Assembly (NCBI GenBank): GCA_030831265.1
Contig: JAURLM010000011.1
Span: 1-10,158 of the forward strand
Length of the DNA stretch: 10,158 bases
DNA from: Chloroflexota bacterium
Lineage (GTDB): Bacteria > Chloroflexota > Dehalococcoidia > Lucifugimonadales > Lucifugimonadaceae
Direction: 5' to 3'
The notes under the pieces are model-generated. The model had not been told where the DNA came from, made no database searches, and worked only from the letters and a program-made list of their open reading frames with translations. The position numbers and the translations under genes are program-made. Each line of letters begins with the position of its first letter. Within the stretch, counting starts at the first letter, position 1. Of the stretch, positions 6,668-10,158 are shown piece after piece.

Positions 6668-7252
6668 CTAAACCGGCTTCACGCCCGTTTCGGTCACGGC
6701 CACCGCAGCCCACGTTTTCGGTTTGACCGCCACGCCACACTCGCAACGCACGCGCCGGACTCGCTTCTGGCGCAGGATAGCGCCATCGCAGCCGGGACAT
6801 TTAACGGCGAACCGCAATCGTTGTCGCCATGCAGAATGATCTATATCTACAAACCGGCGCGGCTCAAGGCCGAGTTCCTTACACACAGCTCGAAACTCTC
6901 GGCCATGCGCGCTGGCTTTCGGAACCCTGTGATGGACGATAGCGTGAGCGACTTCATGCAGGGCAACCTGTTTCTGTTCGGCGGCTGTTCCCAGTGCAAG
7001 CAACCGCGCCGAAAGTCGAATCACGTTCTTTGACGGTGTGAAGGAGCCGAGCGTACGCATCATGCGTCGGGAAACTTCGATGCCAGGCATTGTGCCGCCG
7101 GGAGCTAACGACTTGAATGTCTCTCGTATCAGTTCATGCGGATCAAACGGAACCTGAACAACAGGAATCGCCATTCCCGGCAGAGGCAATTGAGCCATCG
7201 CTCGTTCGTTTTTTTCGCGCTTTACGCGTTCTGTAGATGGCGCCTGAGTCAT
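6668..7252 (-). CDS. SprT-like zinc metalloprotein
   Basis: The protein has the SprT-like (zincin) signature: HEVAH at residues 99-103 (this start) with catalytic Glu100, and the third ligand in AHGREF (His116). A C-terminal zinc ribbon follows, CPGC (Cys152, Cys155) and CEC (Cys170, Cys172). This is the domain order of bacterial SprT and eukaryotic Spartan, the latter a protease for DNA-protein crosslinks; the bacterial role is poorly defined and proteolysis here is inferred. Three ATGs are possible: 7306, 7252 (used; 194 residues) and 7198 (176 residues). None has a strong ribosome binding site. GGGGAG lies too far from 7306. The stretch before residue 19 is Ser/Arg/Lys-rich and not family-like, so 7198 remains credible. 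It follows the oxidoreductase gene on the same strand and precedes the DinB-fold gene by 47 bases. No signal peptide or membrane segment is seen. Confidence 0.8.
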   Translation of the reverse strand: MTQAPSTERVKREKNERAMAQLPLPGMAIPVVQVPFDPHELIRETFKSLAPGGTMPGIEVSRRMMRTLGSFTPSKNVIRLSARLLALGTAAEQKQVALHEVAHAIVHHRVPKASAHGREFRAVCKELGLEPRRFVDIDHSAWRQRLRFAVKCPGCDGAILRQKRVRRVRCECGVAVKPKTWAAVAVTETGVKPV

Positions 7253-7349
7253 TGATTCCGGTGATGACAAGAATGGGATACGCCACAGGCGCAGGATACG
7301 AGGCATCCGCAGAATACCGTTCTCCCCGGCCCGGTGAATCAATCTCACG

Positions 7350-8459
7350 TTATCGCAGGAACCTAGACGGACCGAGCCTTGAGACATTGAAAGATGGTTT
7401 CTGACCTGTAGCAATATCGGCAGCGCAACGTCCGAGACCCGGACCAAGAACCATGCCGTTACGTCCGCCACCTGTAGCGACAACAATCGAACTTTCGTTA
7501 TTCAAGCGACCGATTACCGGCATGCCGTCACCACTTACCGGTCGCAGGCAAGCTGTGTGCCTGATGACTTTTCCCTGTGCAAGAAACGGCAATATTCGCG
7601 CTGCGGAAGCGATGATACTGTCCTGAGCTGCCTGTGTCGGCTCTTCATTGAAACCAACCCGCTCTTCCGTGGTTCCGCACCAGAACAGTCCATCCGGCTT
7701 CGATGTGGCGTAGTCACCACCCCACCACAGTGAAACTCTCATCTCGGTGGCTGGCACTTCAAGCCGAACTATCTGGCCCTTCAACGGCTCAACTGGAACC
7801 GTAATACCTACTCGCTGCAACAACGCCCCAGACCACGGCCCTGCCGCCACAACGACAACAGGCGCCGTGAAGCTGCTCGTTCCAGTTGAGACGGTCGCTC
7901 CATTGGGGCCATCATCACGTATATCCAGCACTTCGGCATTCACAAGCACTGCGCCTGCCTGCTCGGCAGCCTGCCAAAGTGTGCTGGTGAACTGGTGGGG
8001 GTCAATCTCGGCTGCGTCTCCGAGATACAGGCCACCTCGTACCTCTGGAGATATTCTCGCCTCAATGTGACTCAACTCTCCATGCTCAAGCCACCGCACA
8101 TCACCAATAAGATCTGAGTTGTTCCGGTAAAGCTGCCGATACTGGTCAGCCAGGTGATCGCTGTCAGCCACAAGTACCGCGGCTTTCTCGCGTCGCACCG
8201 CTCTAACCCGTTCGGCGAGTTGCTCCCCTAAAAGCCTGTGCGTCGCAAGTGACCCGCGCACAATGTCAGCCGTGGGGTCATTCGCGTCACGTACGATTTC
8301 CGGAAGCAGTTCTCCAAACGCCTTGCCTGACGCGTGCGAAGCCACAGCATCTTTCTCGATGAGCGTGACTGAACGTCCTTCACGCGCCAGAAAGTAAGCG
8401 GCAGCACATCCAGCGATACCGCCACCAATCACGATGGCGTCTGCGGTCTGGTTAACCAC
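7350..8459 (-). CDS. FAD-dependent oxidoreductase, DAO (glycine oxidase/sarcosine oxidase-like) family
   Basis: This 369-residue protein is full length for the DAO family, flavoenzymes that oxidise amino acids or N-methylated amines. The N-terminal Rossmann motif is IVIGGGIAG (9-17), with Glu35 at the end of the second strand to bind the ribose, and the flavin-contact region SHASGKAFG (41-49). AAGPWSG (205-211), KGQIVRL (227-233), the C-terminal LRPVSGDGMPVIGR (305-318) and ATGGGRNGMVLGPGLG (328-343) are all typical. It ends with the family-like FNVSRLGPSRF. The substrate cannot be assigned; glycine/sarcosine-type or D-amino acid oxidation are options, and there are no thiamine genes here to argue for ThiO. 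The start is a GTG only 6 bases after the malic enzyme stop, with no ribosome binding site, so translation probably depends on the upstream gene. No signal peptide is seen, so it is cytosolic. Confidence 0.9.
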   Translation of the reverse strand: MVNQTADAIVIGGGIAGCAAAYFLAREGRSVTLIEKDAVASHASGKAFGELLPEIVRDANDPTADIVRGSLATHRLLGEQLAERVRAVRREKAAVLVADSDHLADQYRQLYRNNSDLIGDVRWLEHGELSHIEARISPEVRGGLYLGDAAEIDPHQFTSTLWQAAEQAGAVLVNAEVLDIRDDGPNGATVSTGTSSFTAPVVVVAAGPWSGALLQRVGITVPVEPLKGQIVRLEVPATEMRVSLWWGGDYATSKPDGLFWCGTTEERVGFNEEPTQAAQDSIIASAARILPFLAQGKVIRHTACLRPVSGDGMPVIGRLNNESSIVVATGGGRNGMVLGPGLGRCAADIATGQKPSFNVSRLGPSRFLR

Positions 8460-8465
8460 GATTAA

Positions 8466-9938
8466 TCAGTTAATCGCCAGGCGACGAGTCGCATACGCTG
8501 TATCGTCATCATCGTTTGGACGACGGCGTCTGCGACGAGCAACACCCGTCTCCTGAGCCTTGTTCGCCACAGCTTCAGCAACCCGGATAGCCACCTGCTC
8601 ATCGAACACACTCGGAATGATGAAGTCTTCGGATAGCGCGTTTTCTGGGATAACCCCGGCGATTGCCTGTGCTGCCGCAATCTTCATTTCATCGTTGATC
8701 TCTTTGGATCGGACATCCAGGACACCGGCAAAAAGACCCGGGAAACAGAGCGAGTTGTTCACCTGGTTCGGGTAGTCAGTTCGGCCGGTAGCCATGATAC
8801 GCACGTTCTCAGGCACGTCCTCTGGCCAGATTTCAGGGTCTGGGTTGGACAGGGCGAAGACCATGGCGTTATTCGCCATTGTGGCGACCTGCTCGGTGGA
8901 GACAAGGTTTGGTCCCGCAAGACCCAGGAACACGTCTGCACCCTTCATACCTGCGTAAAGATCTCCGGTGAAGTTATCCGGGTTCGTGTTCTCTGCATAC
9001 CAGGACTTCATCGTGTTGTTACCGTAATCACGATCTCGCGACAGGGCACCGTTACGGTCAAAGCCAATGATGTTTGTAACGCCGTATGACAGAAGAATCT
9101 TGGTGCATGCCGTACCGGAAGCACCAACACCTGCCACGACCACTTTCAGGTCTTCTGGCTTCTTTTTGACAATCTTGAGGGCATTAATCACGCCGGCCAG
9201 CACGACAACTGCCGTCCCATGCTGGTCATCGTGAAAGACTGGGATATCGAGCTCTTTCTTCAGGCGTTCTTCGATTTCAAAGCAACGCGGAGCGCTGATG
9301 TCTTCGAGGTTGATGCCGCCAAAACCCGGTGCTATCGCCTTAACAATTCGGATGATTTCTTCCGTGTCCTGCGTGTCAAGAACGATGGGCCATGCATCCA
9401 CGCCACCAAACTGCTTGAACAGCAGGGCCTTGCCTTCCATAACCGGCATGGATGCGGCGGCACCGATGTTCCCGAGTCCGAGCACGGCGCTGCCATCGCT
9501 TACGACGGCAACCGTGTGGCCTTTTCCAGTCAACGACCAGACAGCGTTAGGGTCATCGTGAATTGCCATGCAGACACGGCCGACACCCGGCGTGTAAGCC
9601 TTGGACATATCATCACGGGTATTGACCGGAACCTTGCTACGCATCTCGATCTTGCCGCCAAGATGCAGCAGGAACGTGGGGTCTGAGACCGTTCGGATAC
9701 GAACATCAGGGACCTTGCCGATGGCCGCAGCAATTTCTTCACCGTGCTTGATCGAACGAGCGTTGATGGTCAGATCACGAACGATCACTCCGCGCGCCGT
9801 TGACACGACGTCGATGGCCGAAGCATCGCCACCAGCCTCACCAATTGCCGAAGTGATCCGTCCTAGCATGCCCGGGTTGTTCGGGTATTCTGCCCTGACC
9901 GTAATGCTGTATGCGACGCCGGGAGCTGGTCCTGCCAT
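8466..9938 (-). CDS. NAD(P)-dependent malic enzyme with N-terminal ACT domain
   Basis: The enzyme oxidatively decarboxylates malate to pyruvate, making NADH or NADPH. An ACT domain fills about residues 9-85 (SITVRAEYPNNPGMLGRIT, 11-29), a fold that usually senses an amino acid. The catalytic part has Tyr115 in AYTPGVG, Lys170 in MEGKALLF, acidic metal ligands near Glu212-Asp213 and Asp237-Asp238 (FHDDQHGTA), the nucleotide fold VVAGVGASGTA (267-277), SNPDPEI (364-370) and NNSLCFPG (394-401). Asp294 after the second strand may favour NAD over NADP, but this is weak evidence. The last 20 or so residues extend past the usual end with six Arg, then PN, then four Asp. The ATG has AGAGGA 7 bases upstream. 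The oxidoreductase gene follows by 6 bases and is likely co-transcribed. Confidence 0.95.
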   Translation of the reverse strand: MAGPAPGVAYSITVRAEYPNNPGMLGRITSAIGEAGGDASAIDVVSTARGVIVRDLTINARSIKHGEEIAAAIGKVPDVRIRTVSDPTFLLHLGGKIEMRSKVPVNTRDDMSKAYTPGVGRVCMAIHDDPNAVWSLTGKGHTVAVVSDGSAVLGLGNIGAAASMPVMEGKALLFKQFGGVDAWPIVLDTQDTEEIIRIVKAIAPGFGGINLEDISAPRCFEIEERLKKELDIPVFHDDQHGTAVVVLAGVINALKIVKKKPEDLKVVVAGVGASGTACTKILLSYGVTNIIGFDRNGALSRDRDYGNNTMKSWYAENTNPDNFTGDLYAGMKGADVFLGLAGPNLVSTEQVATMANNAMVFALSNPDPEIWPEDVPENVRIMATGRTDYPNQVNNSLCFPGLFAGVLDVRSKEINDEMKIAAAQAIAGVIPENALSEDFIIPSVFDEQVAIRVAEAVANKAQETGVARRRRRRPNDDDDTAYATRRLAIN

Positions 9939-9945
9939 GTTGACA

Positions 9946-9951
9946 TCCTCT
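9946..9951 (-). promoter_or_regulatory. Ribosome binding site of the malic enzyme gene
   Basis: AGAGGA on the minus strand, 7 bases before the ATG at 9938. It supports this start, which places the ACT domain in frame from the beginning. Confidence 0.7.
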
Positions 9952-9953
9952 TT

Positions 9954-9971
9954 ACCGCGGACAACCGCGGT
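9954..9971 (-). repeat. Perfect 7-bp inverted repeat before the malic enzyme gene
   Basis: ACCGCGG and CCGCGGT are separated by four bases (TTGT on the minus strand), ending 2 bases before the ribosome binding site. It could be a leader hairpin that affects translation or mRNA stability, or a protein-binding site. There is no T run, so it is not a terminator. Function unknown. Confidence 0.5.
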
Positions 9972-10158
9972 TTACGAAAATCTTAGGGCTGCCCTTGAGT
10001 TCGAATTCCCAAAACACGACTGGCAGCATGCAGGTCTACAGTCTGACCCTCGCAAATCTTACCACCGGGCTAGCATGACTTTGCGCGAAAGAACATGACG
10101 GTGATGAATTATTACGGGAGCAATTTGCATCCCATCCAATGAGACAACACTTTCACGA
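9972..10158. other. Non-coding stretch upstream of the malic enzyme gene
   Basis: No gene is supported here. Minus-strand reading frames are short and the long plus-strand frame ending at 10098 is mostly antisense to the malic enzyme gene. The promoter of the upstream block should lie here but I see no pair of hexamers good enough to call. Weak features are an imperfect 12-bp palindrome around TTCGAA (9997-10008), a 6-bp inverted repeat CGCAAA/TTTGCG (10051-10085, 23-base loop), and AAATCTTA twice on the plus strand (9978, 10054). Confidence 0.5.

Noticed and set aside
6621..6800. Longer start (ATG 6800) for the DinB-like gene
   Set aside because: The extra 60 residues overlap the SprT-like gene in another frame, are Arg/Gly-rich and not domain-like; the TTG at 6620 has a strong ribosome binding site.
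6590..7033. Plus-strand open frame of 147 codons across the SprT-like and DinB-like genes
   Set aside because: It is antisense to the HEVAH and zinc-ribbon coding region and reads as low-quality shadow sequence.
7260..7310. GGATACG repeated twice near the SprT-like gene start
   Set aside because: Only two 7-base copies at uneven context with no further symmetry; not enough for a repeat or operator call.
7253..7486. Longer start (ATG 7486) for the SprT-like gene
   Set aside because: This would overlap the conserved C-terminus of the oxidoreductase by 137 bases, and the sequence is out-of-frame oxidoreductase code.
9219..9686. Plus-strand open frame of 155 codons inside the malic enzyme region
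   Set aside because: It lies wholly antisense to conserved malic enzyme motifs and its translation resembles no protein family.
9980..10007. Promoter for the malic enzyme gene with TAAGAT (9985-9980)
   Set aside because: At 17-base spacing the upstream hexamer is GAATTC, a poor -35; the better TTGGGA is 21 bases away. Not strong enough to call.
9601..10098. Plus-strand open frame of 165 codons opposite the malic enzyme start
   Set aside because: Most of it is antisense to the strongly supported malic enzyme, the product is not family-like, and there is no ribosome binding site; it is a shadow frame.
1..10158. CRISPR arrays, insertion sequences, tRNA or rRNA genes, phage or toxin-antitoxin genes
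   Set aside because: No regularly spaced repeats, terminal inverted repeats with a transposase, cloverleaf-like stretch or related protein motif was seen on either strand.

Overview
All convincing genes lie on the minus strand, so the window reads right to left. It holds two blocks. The upstream block (about 9940 down to 6108) has four genes: an NAD(P)-dependent malic enzyme with an N-terminal ACT domain, an FAD-dependent DAO-family oxidoreductase, a SprT-like zinc metalloprotein and a DinB-fold protein. The downstream block (about 6096 down to the window edge) is a de novo pyrimidine operon, pyrR-pyrB-pyrC-carA-carB. carB runs off the left edge after its first 489 codons.

The best-supported non-coding element is a PyrR-type attenuator in the pyr leader (5927-6036). 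It has a PyrR-binding stem-loop that matches the known core at every conserved position, an 8-bp antiterminator pairing, and an intrinsic terminator with a 9-bp stem and six U. The three are mutually exclusive. A plausible promoter (6068-6096) precedes it. The expected logic is that UMP or UTP-bound PyrR holds the binding loop and lets the terminator form. Without it, the loop's 3' arm pairs with the terminator's 5' arm and transcription continues. The operon then makes carbamoyl phosphate (CarAB), carbamoyl aspartate (PyrB) and dihydroorotate (PyrC). The later steps (orotate, OMP, UMP) are not in the window.

The organism is a free-living-type bacterium of moderate to fairly high GC. The PyrR attenuator, the ACT-malic enzyme, the DUF664-like DinB protein and the Gram-positive-style gene order fit Chloroflexota (SAR202/Dehalococcoidia-like) or Actinomycetota. 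This placement is an inference from gene content only.

The window is mostly housekeeping and I see no mobile element, CRISPR array, phage gene or obvious new defence system. Points worth a second look are the complete attenuator, a hairpin abutting the pyrR start, insertions in CarA and CarB, a 135-base carA-carB gap with a small Cys/His-rich ORF, a mini-ORF at the carA start, and an Arg/Asp-run tail on the malic enzyme.
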